Part shown: positions 1-8,946 of the stretch, piece by piece
How the letters are laid out: each line of letters opens with the position of its first letter
How positions within the stretch are numbered: position 1 is the first letter of the stretch
Origin: an uncultured Paenibacillaceae bacterium
GTDB lineage: Bacteria; Bacillota; Bacilli; Aneurinibacillales; Aneurinibacillaceae
NCBI GenBank assembly: GCA_946478845.1
Contig: CAMLDI010000075.1
Location: 1 to 9,652, forward strand
Direction: 5' to 3'
Length of the DNA: 9,652 nucleotides
Program-made: the position numbers and the translations under genes
The notes under the pieces: generated by a model
Databases searched by the model: none
The model's input: only the letters and a program-made list of their open reading frames with translations
What the model was told of the DNA's origin: nothing

Positions 1-2
1 AG

Positions 3-20
3 AATATTTATAAAGACTAG
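3..20 (+). CDS. Possible 3' end of hrcA (last codons only)
   Basis: A reading frame open from the window edge reads N-I-Y-K-D and stops at TAG 18-20, just before the chaperonin ribosome binding site. In Firmicutes the gene directly upstream of grpE is hrcA, the CIRCE-binding heat-shock repressor, so this could be its C-terminus. Only five codons are visible. The other two frames are also compatible with a gene end (TAA at 11-13 in one; the third runs on to a TAG at 61-63), so the identity rests on gene order alone. Confidence 0.25.
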   Translation, partial: NIYKD

Positions 21-34
21 GATTAGAGGCAAGA

Positions 35-1585
35 ATGATGGATGGAAAAGAAAAAAGGAGTAGAAATCTTCCTGTAGATGAACGATTGTCTACTTTATTA
101 AATAATGTGAATGCTGTGCAAGCAGTTGCCCGTGCCGTAGAAGGGACCATTGGACCCAAAGGGCTGGACACCATGTTGGTTGATGAAGATGGCAATGTCA
201 TTATCACCAATGATGGAATTACAATTCTGGATGAAATGGAAGTGAATCATCCTGCTGCTAGCATGATTATAAATATTGCCCGATCCCAGCAACAAGAGGT
301 TGGAGATGGAACAACGACAGCCACTTTACTTGCTGCAGCTCTGGTAGTTGAAGGGGCCCATCAGGTGCAAAGAGGGGTCCCCATAACCCGGGTTATTGAA
401 GGAATACGGGGAGGAGTTGCTGAAGCAATGCAGGAATTAAAACGGATTGCACTCCCTGTAGAGAATTTAAATGATGATCGGCTGTTTCATATCGCATATA
501 TTGCTGGCCGGGAAAATGAAGACATTGCCCGTTTAGTCATCAATGGGGCTCAGGTTGTAGGAATAGAAAAAATGAAAGAATCTGATTTTCGTTTGCGGGA
601 CTTGATTTTCGCAAGAGAAGGTGCAGAAAATGAGTTGTTTCATGGTGTGCTATTAAATCGAATTCCCATATCCCGTGATATGCCTTTAACGTTAAAGGAT
701 GCAAAAGTTTTAATTCTTCAGGATGCTTTGGCTCCCGAAGAAGTAGATGATGAAGCTTTAGGAACAGAAGCTGGTTTTCAACGCTTCCTTGCATTAAAAG
801 AATCGTATAGCAAGAATTTAAGGAAGTTAAAAGAATTAGGTGTTGGTTTTATTGCCTTAGCAAAAAGCTGTGATGGATTGGCAGAAGAATATTGTGTGGA
901 CCATGGAATTATGGTATTGCAACATGTTCCACTGCAAGATCTGCAACGCCTTGGGGAACACACAGGAGCCCGCTTTTTAAAAAGAATTTCTTTCTCTAAA
1001 GAGGTTGAAGATTTACAACGTTTTCTGGGTTTTGCGGGCATTATTGAAACCGATGAACAAACCCGTCAAGTCAAGATATTGCAAGGAAAAGGAAAACCAG
1101 TTGCTACAATGCTGGTAGGTGCTGCCACAAAAGAAGTTGCCGGAGAAAGGGAGAGAATCGCCAAAGATGCTGCGTCAGCTGTTCAGGCTTCTTTAAAAGG
1201 AGGATACCATCCTGGTGGTGGAGCCACTGAACTTTATCTTTCCTGTCATCTTGAGGAGTGGAAAAAACGGGTAAAGGGGATGGGGGTTTTTGGTGTTGAA
1301 GCTGTATCCACAGCTCTACAAAAGCCTTTCTTCCAAATGGTATCTAATGCTGGTTTTAATCCTATTGAAAAAATAGAGTTAGTGAAAGAACGACAAAGCC
1401 AAGAAGGACCAAGTATTGGTTTAGATTTTGATTCCGGTGAATGTCTTGATATGTTGCAGGTTGGGGTTGTAGACCCGGCTTTAGTGAAAATCCACAGTAT
1501 AAAAATAGCGGGAGAAGTCAGTGAAGCCATTTTAAGAATACATACTGTGTTACGACGTAAGAACATTCATCAGGAAGATCATTGA
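35..1585 (+). CDS. Group III (archaeal thermosome-like) chaperonin, Cpn60/TCP-1 family
   Basis: ATP-dependent protein-folding chaperonin of the TCP-1/thermosome type, expected to form a cytosolic double ring. Equatorial domain motifs are GPKG (residues 40-43), TNDG (58-61), GDGTTT (90-95) and GGGATE (394-399). The ATPase aspartates are D60, D91 and D378, and the C-terminal DPALVK...AILRI block is typical of thermosomes. After D222AK, residues about 231-258 align with the helical protrusion (built-in lid) of group II chaperonins, so no GroES partner is expected. There is no GGM tail. At 516 residues it is slightly shorter than archaeal thermosomes (about 540-550), mainly in the intermediate/apical region near 150-220. 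Two tandem ATGs occur at 35 and 38; GAGG at 26-29 is better spaced for the second. Its stop overlaps the grpE ribosome binding site, so it belongs to the hsp70 operon. Published group III chaperonins (Carboxydothermus) have the same context. Horizontal origin from an archaeal-type ancestor is inferred. Confidence 0.93.
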   Translation: MMDGKEKRSRNLPVDERLSTLLNNVNAVQAVARAVEGTIGPKGLDTMLVDEDGNVIITNDGITILDEMEVNHPAASMIINIARSQQQEVGDGTTTATLLAAALVVEGAHQVQRGVPITRVIEGIRGGVAEAMQELKRIALPVENLNDDRLFHIAYIAGRENEDIARLVINGAQVVGIEKMKESDFRLRDLIFAREGAENELFHGVLLNRIPISRDMPLTLKDAKVLILQDALAPEEVDDEALGTEAGFQRFLALKESYSKNLRKLKELGVGFIALAKSCDGLAEEYCVDHGIMVLQHVPLQDLQRLGEHTGARFLKRISFSKEVEDLQRFLGFAGIIETDEQTRQVKILQGKGKPVATMLVGAATKEVAGERERIAKDAASAVQASLKGGYHPGGGATELYLSCHLEEWKKRVKGMGVFGVEAVSTALQKPFFQMVSNAGFNPIEKIELVKERQSQEGPSIGLDFDSGECLDMLQVGVVDPALVKIHSIKIAGEVSEAILRIHTVLRRKNIHQEDH

Positions 1586-1590
1586 GGAGG
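1584..1590 (+). promoter_or_regulatory. grpE ribosome binding site overlapping the chaperonin stop
   Basis: GAGGAGG lies seven bases before the grpE ATG at 1598 and shares two bases with the chaperonin stop codon TGA (1583-1585). Ribosomes finishing the chaperonin would end on the grpE initiation site, which favours coupled translation. Confidence 0.8.
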
Positions 1591-1597
1591 ATAGAAA

Positions 1598-2146
1598 ATG
1601 GCTGAAGAAAAACAAACAGAAGTGGTTTCTGAAGAAGAAGTCCTTTCCGAGGAAGTGCATGAGGAAACGGCAGAAAATATGGAAGAGAAATATCTGAAAA
1701 AAATTGAACAATTAGAAAAAGAAAAAGAAGATTTGAATAATAAATATCTCCGGACACAGGCTGATTTGCAAAACTTTAGAACCCGGGTAAATAGAGAGAA
1801 GGAACAATTGCTTATGTTCCAATCTCAAAGGGTGATTGAATCTTTGCTCCCAGTTATGGATAACTTCGAAAGAGCCATTGCTGCCGGGAATAATGAAAAT
1901 AGTACTCTTGAATCCATGTTAGAGGGGATTCAAATGGTTTTTCGCCAGGTACAAAGTGTGTTTGAACAGGAAGGGGTTCAAGTGATTCCTGCTGAAGGGC
2001 AACTATTCGATCCGAATTTACACCAAGCGGTAATGCAGGAAGAAAGTGATGAATATGAATCTGGCATGATTATGCAAGAACTGCAAAAAGGCTATCAATT
2101 AAAAGGCCGTGTGATTCGTCCTTCCATGGTAAAAGTAAGTTCTTAA
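1598..2146 (+). CDS. grpE: Nucleotide exchange factor GrpE
   Basis: Co-chaperone that releases ADP from DnaK and so resets the Hsp70 cycle; it works as a cytosolic dimer. The 182-residue protein has an acidic, disordered N-terminus (about 1-28), then a long charged coiled-coil segment (about 29-85, with runs such as KKIEQLEKEKEDLNNKY) that forms the dimer stalk. The C-terminal beta domain carries the family signature LFDPNLHQAV (136-145) and ends in KGRVIRPSMVKVS. Length is normal for Firmicute GrpE. The start is fixed by a strong GAGGAGG. It sits 12 bases after the chaperonin and 54 bases before dnaK, in the usual order grpE-dnaK-dnaJ. I saw no CIRCE element or clear promoter just upstream, so it is presumably read from a promoter before the window. 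Confidence 0.97.
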   Translation: MAEEKQTEVVSEEEVLSEEVHEETAENMEEKYLKKIEQLEKEKEDLNNKYLRTQADLQNFRTRVNREKEQLLMFQSQRVIESLLPVMDNFERAIAAGNNENSTLESMLEGIQMVFRQVQSVFEQEGVQVIPAEGQLFDPNLHQAVMQEESDEYESGMIMQELQKGYQLKGRVIRPSMVKVSS

Positions 2147-2164
2147 TTTTATTAACACCTTTAA

Positions 2165-4033
<1,869 letters not shown>

Positions 4034-4051
4034 GAAGTACAATGTTTTTTA

Positions 4052-4087
4052 AGAAGTCAAAGTCAGGGCAACTTGGCTTTGGCTTTT
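4052..4087 (+). promoter_or_regulatory. Hairpin between dnaK and dnaJ (attenuator, weak terminator or RNA stabiliser)
   Basis: The arms at 4052-4065 and 4074-4087 pair over 14 positions, three of them G-U, around an eight-base loop (GGGCAACT). The core is AAGTCAAAGTCA facing TGGCTTTGGCTT. Only four T residues follow in the 3' arm, then GTAATTAG, so it is a poor classical terminator. It more likely gives partial termination, or protects or marks the dnaK 3' end. It is the only sizeable non-coding gap inside the operon (4034-4149); nothing else in that gap is supportable apart from the dnaJ ribosome binding site. Confidence 0.55.
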
Positions 4088-4149
4088 GTAATTAGTGATA
4101 AGCCTAGTTTTCTTTATTCATAGAGAATGATGGGGCGGGAGGAAATAAA

Positions 4150-5262
4150 ATGAGTAAACGGGATTATTATGAGGTTCTCGGGCTTTCCAAAGACGCCTCA
4201 CCAGAGGATATTAAGAAAGAATATCGTAAATTAGCTCGGCAACTGCACCCGGACGTGAATAAGGCTCCAGATGCCGAAGAAAAATTTAAAGAAGTAAAAG
4301 AAGCCTATGAAGTATTAAGTGATCCGCAAAAACGGGAAAGTTATGATCATTACGGCCATAATGGCCCACAAGGTGCTGGCGGTTTTAGTGGAGACTTCGG
4401 CGGAGGCGGTTTTGGCGACATTTTTGACATGTTCTTTGGCGGAGGGGGGCGGCGAAATCCTAATGCCCCACGTCAGGGGGATGATTTGCAATATACGATG
4501 CAAATCGCATTTAAAGAAGCGGTTTTTGGCAAGGAAATGGATATTGAAATCCCTAAAGAGGCAACCTGTACCCGCTGCAATGGGTCTGGTGCAGAACCAG
4601 GAAGCAAAGTGGATACTTGCCAAACGTGCCATGGATCTGGGGAACAAGAAGTGGTACAAAATACGCCCTTTGGCCGTATTGTGAATCGCCGGGTTTGCCC
4701 AACCTGCCGGGGAAAAGGAAAGTTTATTTCAGTAAAATGCAGCCACTGCCATGGTGTAGGAAAAGAAAGAATCCGCCGAAAAATCCATATCAAGATTCCT
4801 GCAGGTGTGGATGATGGCGCGAAAATGCGCATTTCTGGTGAAGGGGATTTAGGAATTAACGGTGGTCCTCCAGGGGATTTATATGTGGTTATTCGTGTCA
4901 AAAGGGATGATTATTTCGAAAGGGAAGGGAATGATATTTATTGTAAAGTTCCTATTTCCTTCTCCCAAGCAGCATTAGGGGATGAAATTGAAGTTCCCAC
5001 CATTGAAGGAAAGGTAAAATTAAAAGTGCCTGCCGGTACACAGACAGGTACCTTATTCCGCTTACGGGGACATGGGGTTCCCTATTTAAACCGATCTGGA
5101 CGTGGTGACCAACATGTTAAAGTACTTGTTGTGACACCTAAAAATCTAAATGAAAAACAAAAGGAACTATTGCGGGAATTTGCTGCTGCCGGTGGCGAGG
5201 ATGTTAGTGAAAACGGCGGTTCTTTCTTTGATAAAATGAAAAAAGTATTACGGGATCTTTAG
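4150..5262 (+). CDS. dnaJ: Chaperone protein DnaJ (Hsp40, type I)
   Basis: J-domain co-chaperone that delivers clients to DnaK and stimulates its ATPase. The 370-residue protein has the complete type I layout: a J domain (1-68) with the HPD motif at 33-35; a Gly/Phe-rich linker (about 72-100); a zinc-binding domain with four CxxCxGxG repeats at 140-147 (CTRCNGSG), 157-164 (CQTCHGSG), 183-190 (CPTCRGKG) and 197-204 (CSHCHGVG); then the two beta-sandwich client-binding domains and a C-terminal dimerisation segment. Length is typical. GGGAGG at 4137-4142 lies seven bases before the ATG. It is separated from dnaK by 116 bases that hold a hairpin, and from prmA by only 22 bases with no terminator, so it probably shares a transcript with the downstream genes. 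Confidence 0.99.
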   Translation: MSKRDYYEVLGLSKDASPEDIKKEYRKLARQLHPDVNKAPDAEEKFKEVKEAYEVLSDPQKRESYDHYGHNGPQGAGGFSGDFGGGGFGDIFDMFFGGGGRRNPNAPRQGDDLQYTMQIAFKEAVFGKEMDIEIPKEATCTRCNGSGAEPGSKVDTCQTCHGSGEQEVVQNTPFGRIVNRRVCPTCRGKGKFISVKCSHCHGVGKERIRRKIHIKIPAGVDDGAKMRISGEGDLGINGGPPGDLYVVIRVKRDDYFEREGNDIYCKVPISFSQAALGDEIEVPTIEGKVKLKVPAGTQTGTLFRLRGHGVPYLNRSGRGDQHVKVLVVTPKNLNEKQKELLREFAAAGGEDVSENGGSFFDKMKKVLRDL

Positions 5263-5284
5263 GTTGCTGAAGGGATGATAGATA

Positions 5285-6328
5285 ATGAAGTGGTCAGAAA
5301 TTAGTATTCACACAACCCAGGAAGCTATTGAAGGGGTTGCTAATATTCTTCATGAAGCTGGAGCAGCAGGTGTCGTTATTGAGGATCCTGAAATACTAGA
5401 CAGAGAATGGCAAGACCAATATGGAGAAATCTATCAACTGTCCTCTGCAGATTACCCGCAAGAAGGAGTGCTTGTTAAGGGATATCTCCAGGCAAATAGC
5501 TATCTGGCGGAAACTGTTGAACAAATAAAGTTGGCCATTCAGAATCTATCATTTTATGGTATTGAAGTTGGACTGGGTACTGTAACCTTAACAGAGGTCA
5601 AAGAAGAAGAATGGGCGGATTCCTGGAAGCAGTATTATAAACCTGTACGGGTTTCTGAACGAATTACGATTAGTCCCACATGGGAAGAATATACACCCCA
5701 ACATCCAGGGGAAATGAAAATCGAATTAGATCCTGGTATGGCTTTTGGAACTGGAACTCATCCTACAACAGTCCTTTGTATTCGTGCTCTTGAAGAAACA
5801 ATAAAGGGCAAAGAACGAGTGATTGATGTAGGATGCGGTACCGGTGTTTTAGGGATTGCTGCGGCTAAATTAGGGGCATCTTCCGTTCTTGCTCTTGATT
5901 TAGATGAAGTAGCCGTTGAATCAGCTAAAACAAATGTAGAATTAAACGGTACTGCAACTGTTATTGATGTAAGACAAAACGATTTATTAAATGGAGTAAC
6001 GGAACAAGCTGATGTCATCGTGGCGAATATTCTAGCTGAAATTATTCTCCGTTTTATAGAAGACGCAGCAAACTGTTTAAAAGAGGGCGGTATTTTTATC
6101 ACTTCTGGTATCATTACACTTAAGGAAGAAGAAGTGAAACAAGAACTGATTCATCATGGTTTTGAAATCATGCAAGTTGGCTATCTTCATGATGCTTATG
6201 ATGATGGGGATGAGGATCAACTAGTATCCCACAATGATGATGAGCAAAATACAGCACCTCCTACGATCTATAATCGGGATGAAATTACTTCTGGATGGGT
6301 TTGCATTGTGGCCAGGAAGAAGAAATAA
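5285..6328 (+). CDS. prmA: Ribosomal protein L11 methyltransferase PrmA
   Basis: SAM-dependent enzyme that methylates ribosomal protein L11, usually found next to dnaJ in Firmicutes. The N-terminal substrate-recognition part starts MKWSEISIHTT. It is followed by the family segments EEEWADSWKQYY and DPGMAFGTGTHPTT, the SAM-binding motif VIDVGCGTG (179-187), the acidic residue in LALDLDE that should hold the SAM ribose, and the catalytic-domain motif ANILAE (247-252). At 347 residues it is about 35 longer than the usual 310 or so. The excess is a hydrophilic, acidic block at about 303-333, placed before the final strand GWVCIVARKKK. The block keeps the frame and the conserved C-terminus, so it is an insertion and not a frameshift. 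The start follows a modest AAGGG (5270-5274). The stop TAA runs into the rsmE ribosome binding site. Confidence 0.96.
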   Translation: MKWSEISIHTTQEAIEGVANILHEAGAAGVVIEDPEILDREWQDQYGEIYQLSSADYPQEGVLVKGYLQANSYLAETVEQIKLAIQNLSFYGIEVGLGTVTLTEVKEEEWADSWKQYYKPVRVSERITISPTWEEYTPQHPGEMKIELDPGMAFGTGTHPTTVLCIRALEETIKGKERVIDVGCGTGVLGIAAAKLGASSVLALDLDEVAVESAKTNVELNGTATVIDVRQNDLLNGVTEQADVIVANILAEIILRFIEDAANCLKEGGIFITSGIITLKEEEVKQELIHHGFEIMQVGYLHDAYDDGDEDQLVSHNDDEQNTAPPTIYNRDEITSGWVCIVARKKK

Positions 6329-6333
6329 AGGAG
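6328..6333 (+). promoter_or_regulatory. rsmE ribosome binding site at the prmA stop
   Basis: AAGGAG begins on the last base of the prmA stop TAA (6326-6328). It lies three bases before ATG 6337 and six before ATG 6340, which favours the second ATG. The close contact suggests coupled translation. Confidence 0.7.
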
Positions 6334-6339
6334 AACATG

Positions 6340-7077
6340 ATGCAAAGATATTTTGTACGTTCTGAGCAAATGAATGAGGCCACTGTCTTAATAACAGGTG
6401 AAGATGTAAACCATATGGTTAAGGTCATGCGTTTTCGGGTAGGGGAACGGGTGGTCTGTTGCAATGGAAAAGGCATGGATGTCCTTGCAGAAATAGAACA
6501 AATCGCACCGGATCATGTCGAATTAAAAGTAATCGAAGAATTAGATGGATCGAGAGAGCTTCCTCTCCACGTGACCATTGCCCAGGGATTACCCAAAGGG
6601 GATAAAATGGATTGGATTATCCAGAAGGGCACTGAATTAGGTGCTTTTTCTTTTTGTCCCTTTACTTCCCGGTATACGGTGGTTAAATTAGATGAAAAAA
6701 AAGAAAGAAAACGGATTGAACGATGGGGAAAAATTGCCAAGGAGGCAGCAGAGCAATCCCATCGGAGCCAAATCCCTGCTATTGCTAGCCCATTAGGGTG
6801 GAGGGAACTCCTTGCAAAAGCGGGCAATTTTGATTATGCTTTATTTGCCTATGAAAAAGAAGTGGAAACCCCCTTATCCCAGGTTATACAGGGAATTCCC
6901 AGGGGAGCGCACCTTTTGCTTGTGATTGGCCCGGAAGGCGGTTTTTCTGAAGATGAAGCGAGAGAAGCCGAGGAAGCCGGAATGAAAAAGGTCTCTTTAG
7001 GCCGCCGCATTTTACGGACGGAAACAGCATCCCTTTATGGGTTATCTTGTATTTCATACGAATTTGAAAGAGAGTAG
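6340..7077 (+). CDS. rsmE: 16S rRNA (uracil1498-N3)-methyltransferase RsmE
   Basis: SPOUT-class (trefoil-knot) methyltransferase that makes m3U1498 in 16S rRNA of the small ribosomal subunit, using SAM. The 245-residue product starts MQRYFVR, as is usual in the family. An N-terminal PUA-like RNA-binding part (about 1-70) is followed by the knot domain, with DKMDWIIQKGTELGA, GPEGGFS (197-203) and the C-terminal SAM-site motif LGRRILRTETA (220-230). Length is normal. The frame stays open further upstream to 6295 and has tandem ATGs at 6337 and 6340; spacing from AAGGAG and family N-termini favour 6340. It lies 11 bases after prmA and its stop TAG is 13 bases before mtaB. The order prmA-rsmE-mtaB matches the Bacillus yqeT-yqeU-yqeV genes. 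Confidence 0.96.
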   Translation: MQRYFVRSEQMNEATVLITGEDVNHMVKVMRFRVGERVVCCNGKGMDVLAEIEQIAPDHVELKVIEELDGSRELPLHVTIAQGLPKGDKMDWIIQKGTELGAFSFCPFTSRYTVVKLDEKKERKRIERWGKIAKEAAEQSHRSQIPAIASPLGWRELLAKAGNFDYALFAYEKEVETPLSQVIQGIPRGAHLLLVIGPEGGFSEDEAREAEEAGMKKVSLGRRILRTETASLYGLSCISYEFERE

Positions 7078-7080
7078 GGG
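7076..7080 (+). promoter_or_regulatory. Probable mtaB ribosome binding site at the rsmE stop
   Basis: AGGGG overlaps the rsmE stop TAG (7075-7077) and lies ten bases before ATG 7091. It is weaker than the other sites in the window but supports 7091 over the in-frame ATG at 7037, which would sit inside rsmE. Confidence 0.5.
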
Positions 7081-7090
7081 TTGGATTAAG

Positions 7091-8413
7091 ATGCCAACTG
7101 TAGCATTTCACACCCTTGGGTGTAAAGTTAATCAATATGAAACAGAGGCCATTTGGCAGTTGTTTAAGCATGCTGGTTACCAGCAGGTGGATTTTGAAAA
7201 AGAGGCGGATGTATATATAATCAATACATGTACAGTAACCAATACAGGGGATAAAAAAAGCCGCCAGGTTATTCGTCGTGCCATTCGCAATAATCCAGAA
7301 GCGGTTATTGCGGTTACGGGATGTTATGCCCAAACATCTCCAGGTGAAATTATGGATATTCCCGGTGTTGATATTGTGGTGGGGACGTCTGGACGAGAGA
7401 AAATGATTGATTATATCGAACAATATCGGAGGGAACGGGAACCCATTAATGCGGTATCTAACATTATGAAAGCAAAAGAATTCGAGGAATTAGATGTCCC
7501 TGAATTTAGTGACCGCACTCGTGCTTCCTTGAAAATTCAGGAGGGTTGCAATAACTTTTGTACCTATTGCATTATTCCCTGGGCAAGGGGATTAATGCGC
7601 AGCCGCAAACCTGAAAGTGTGATTGCACAGGCACAAAAACTTGTAGATGCAGGATATAAGGAAATTGTCCTTACCGGAATCCATACTGGCGGTTATGGAG
7701 AAGACCTGGAAAACTATAATTTAGCTATGTTGCTGGCTGATTTAGATGAGAAAGTGCATGGGCTTAAACGCCTGCGCATTAGTTCGATCGAAGCAAGCCA
7801 GGTTACTGACGAAGTAATAGAAGTACTCCATCGTTCTGATAAAATCTGCCGTCATCTTCACATTCCTTTACAGGCTGGAGATGATCAAGTTCTAGAGCGA
7901 ATGAAAAGAAAATATACCACCCAAGAATTTAAAGAAACTATTCTGAAGTTGCAAAAAGCATTGCCAGACCTTTCGATTACCACAGACATTATCGTTGGTT
8001 TTCCAGGGGAAACCGATGAAATGTTTGAGAATGGGTATCGTTTTATAGAGGAGATTAAGTTTTCCAAACTGCATGTTTTCCCTTATTCTAAGCGAACTGG
8101 AACTCCAGCTGCGAAGATGGAAGATCAAATATCTGATGAAATTAAAGAGCAACGTGTTCATCGTTTAATTGAGTTATCTGATCGCATGTCACTTGCCTAT
8201 GCAGAGAAATTTGTGGGACAAGTTCTTGAGGTAATTCCTGAAGAAGAACTAAAGGATGAACCAGGCAGTGGTTTATACGCTGGTTTTTCTGATAATTATA
8301 TAAAAGTTGCTTTTCCCGCTTCAGAAAAATTAGTAGGGAAAATATGCAAAGTAAAAATAGATAAACCTGGTTCAGAACTTTCCTGGGGTACCTTTGTAAA
8401 AGATGTAGATTAA
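7091..8413 (+). CDS. mtaB: tRNA (N6-threonylcarbamoyladenosine37-C2)-methylthiotransferase MtaB
   Basis: Radical-SAM enzyme that adds a methylthio group to t6A at position 37 of ANN-decoding tRNAs, giving ms2t6A and stabilising codon reading. The 440-residue protein has the three-domain layout of the family. The N-terminal methylthiotransferase domain has cluster-binding cysteines in TLGCKVNQYE (C11), INTCTVTN (C47) and VTGCYAQ (C78). The radical-SAM core has the CxxxCxxC motif CNNFCTYC (C153, C157, C160), followed by the usual IPWARG. A C-terminal TRAM RNA-binding domain covers about 375-440. All six cysteines are present, so it should be active. It starts at ATG 7091, where MPTVAFHTLGCKVNQ matches family N-termini. 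It is the last gene of the operon and an intrinsic terminator follows nine bases after its stop. It corresponds to Bacillus yqeV. Confidence 0.97.
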   Translation: MPTVAFHTLGCKVNQYETEAIWQLFKHAGYQQVDFEKEADVYIINTCTVTNTGDKKSRQVIRRAIRNNPEAVIAVTGCYAQTSPGEIMDIPGVDIVVGTSGREKMIDYIEQYRREREPINAVSNIMKAKEFEELDVPEFSDRTRASLKIQEGCNNFCTYCIIPWARGLMRSRKPESVIAQAQKLVDAGYKEIVLTGIHTGGYGEDLENYNLAMLLADLDEKVHGLKRLRISSIEASQVTDEVIEVLHRSDKICRHLHIPLQAGDDQVLERMKRKYTTQEFKETILKLQKALPDLSITTDIIVGFPGETDEMFENGYRFIEEIKFSKLHVFPYSKRTGTPAAKMEDQISDEIKEQRVHRLIELSDRMSLAYAEKFVGQVLEVIPEEELKDEPGSGLYAGFSDNYIKVAFPASEKLVGKICKVKIDKPGSELSWGTFVKDVD

Positions 8414-8421
8414 AATATATG

Positions 8422-8450
8422 CTCCGCCAAAATTTTGGTGGGGTTTTTTT
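8422..8450 (+). terminator. Rho-independent terminator of the heat-shock operon
   Basis: CTCCGCCAAAA (8422-8432) pairs with TTTTGGTGGGG (8433-8443), with two G-U pairs. The innermost AATT serves as the loop, and a run of seven T follows (8444-8450). It begins nine bases after the mtaB stop and closes the grpE-to-mtaB transcription unit. Confidence 0.92.
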
Positions 8451-8492
8451 ATTACCTGAGAACGAGTAAAATATGGTAAAGAATTTGTTAAT

Positions 8493-8500
8493 AAGGAGGG
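8493..8500 (+). promoter_or_regulatory. Strong ribosome binding site of the Nudix gene
   Basis: AAGGAGGG lies seven bases before ATG 8508. The region 8451-8492 should hold this unit's promoter. A TAAAAT at 8467-8472 could be a -10 box, but no convincing -35 partner is visible 16-18 bases upstream. Confidence 0.65.
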
Positions 8501-8507
8501 AATCACT

Positions 8508-8933
8508 ATGAAAGAAATATCAGCGGGCGGTGTGGTTTATCGGAAAAATGGAAATAAGACAGAATTATTATTAATAGAAGATCGCTATATGAAAGCTTCC
8601 TTGCCGAAAGGGAAACAAGAAGATGGGGAAACCATTGAAGAAACGGCTTTACGTGAAATTCAGGAGGAAACAGGGATTATTGGGAAAATCATAAAACCTC
8701 TGGAAACCATTCATTATAATTATTTTCATCCTGTGTTAGGTTCAATTCAAAAGGAAGTGCATTATTACCTTGTAGAGGCAATATCAGGCAATTTAAAGCC
8801 CCAGATTGAAGAAATAAATAAAGTGGATTGGCTAAGCTTCGAAGATTTATGGAAAAAACAAAAAAGTTATGGATACGAAAATAACGTATCCGTTCTTAAA
8901 AAAGCTTGCAAATTCCTTGGATTGGATAAATAA
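8508..8933 (+). CDS. Nudix hydrolase, probably diadenosine-polyphosphate/NTP type
   Basis: Hydrolase of nucleoside diphosphate-linked compounds. Residues 35-57 match the full Nudix box GX5EX7REUXEEXGU without exception: G35, E41, R49-E50, E53-E54 and G56, with I51 and I57 as the hydrophobic positions. The acidic residues bind the catalytic metal ions. The N-terminal SAGGVVYR strand and the SLPKGKQEDGE run resemble small Ap4A/Ap6A hydrolases, in which LPKG precedes the box, so Ap4A-type cleavage is the best guess; dNTP or sugar-nucleotide substrates cannot be excluded. At 141 residues it is a single Nudix domain with no extra module. It follows the operon terminator by 57 bases, so it starts a new unit. 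Its stop TAA runs directly into the deoC ribosome binding site, which implies co-transcription with deoC. Confidence 0.9.
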   Translation: MKEISAGGVVYRKNGNKTELLLIEDRYMKASLPKGKQEDGETIEETALREIQEETGIIGKIIKPLETIHYNYFHPVLGSIQKEVHYYLVEAISGNLKPQIEEINKVDWLSFEDLWKKQKSYGYENNVSVLKKACKFLGLDK

Positions 8934-8937
8934 GGAG
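8932..8937 (+). promoter_or_regulatory. deoC ribosome binding site within the Nudix stop
   Basis: AAGGAG shares two bases with the Nudix stop TAA (8931-8933). It lies six bases from GTG 8944 and nine from ATG 8947. Both starts are in frame; ATG 8947 is preferred by codon and spacing. Confidence 0.7.
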
Positions 8938-8946
8938 AAAAACGTG

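Noticed and set aside
1246..1566. 106-codon minus-strand open frame across the end of the chaperonin gene
   Set aside because: Antisense shadow of a conserved equatorial-domain region, with no start context of its own.
4319..4684. 121-codon plus-strand open frame inside dnaJ
   Set aside because: Out-of-frame reading of the Gly-rich and zinc-finger region of dnaJ; its Cys-rich, low-complexity product has no family features.
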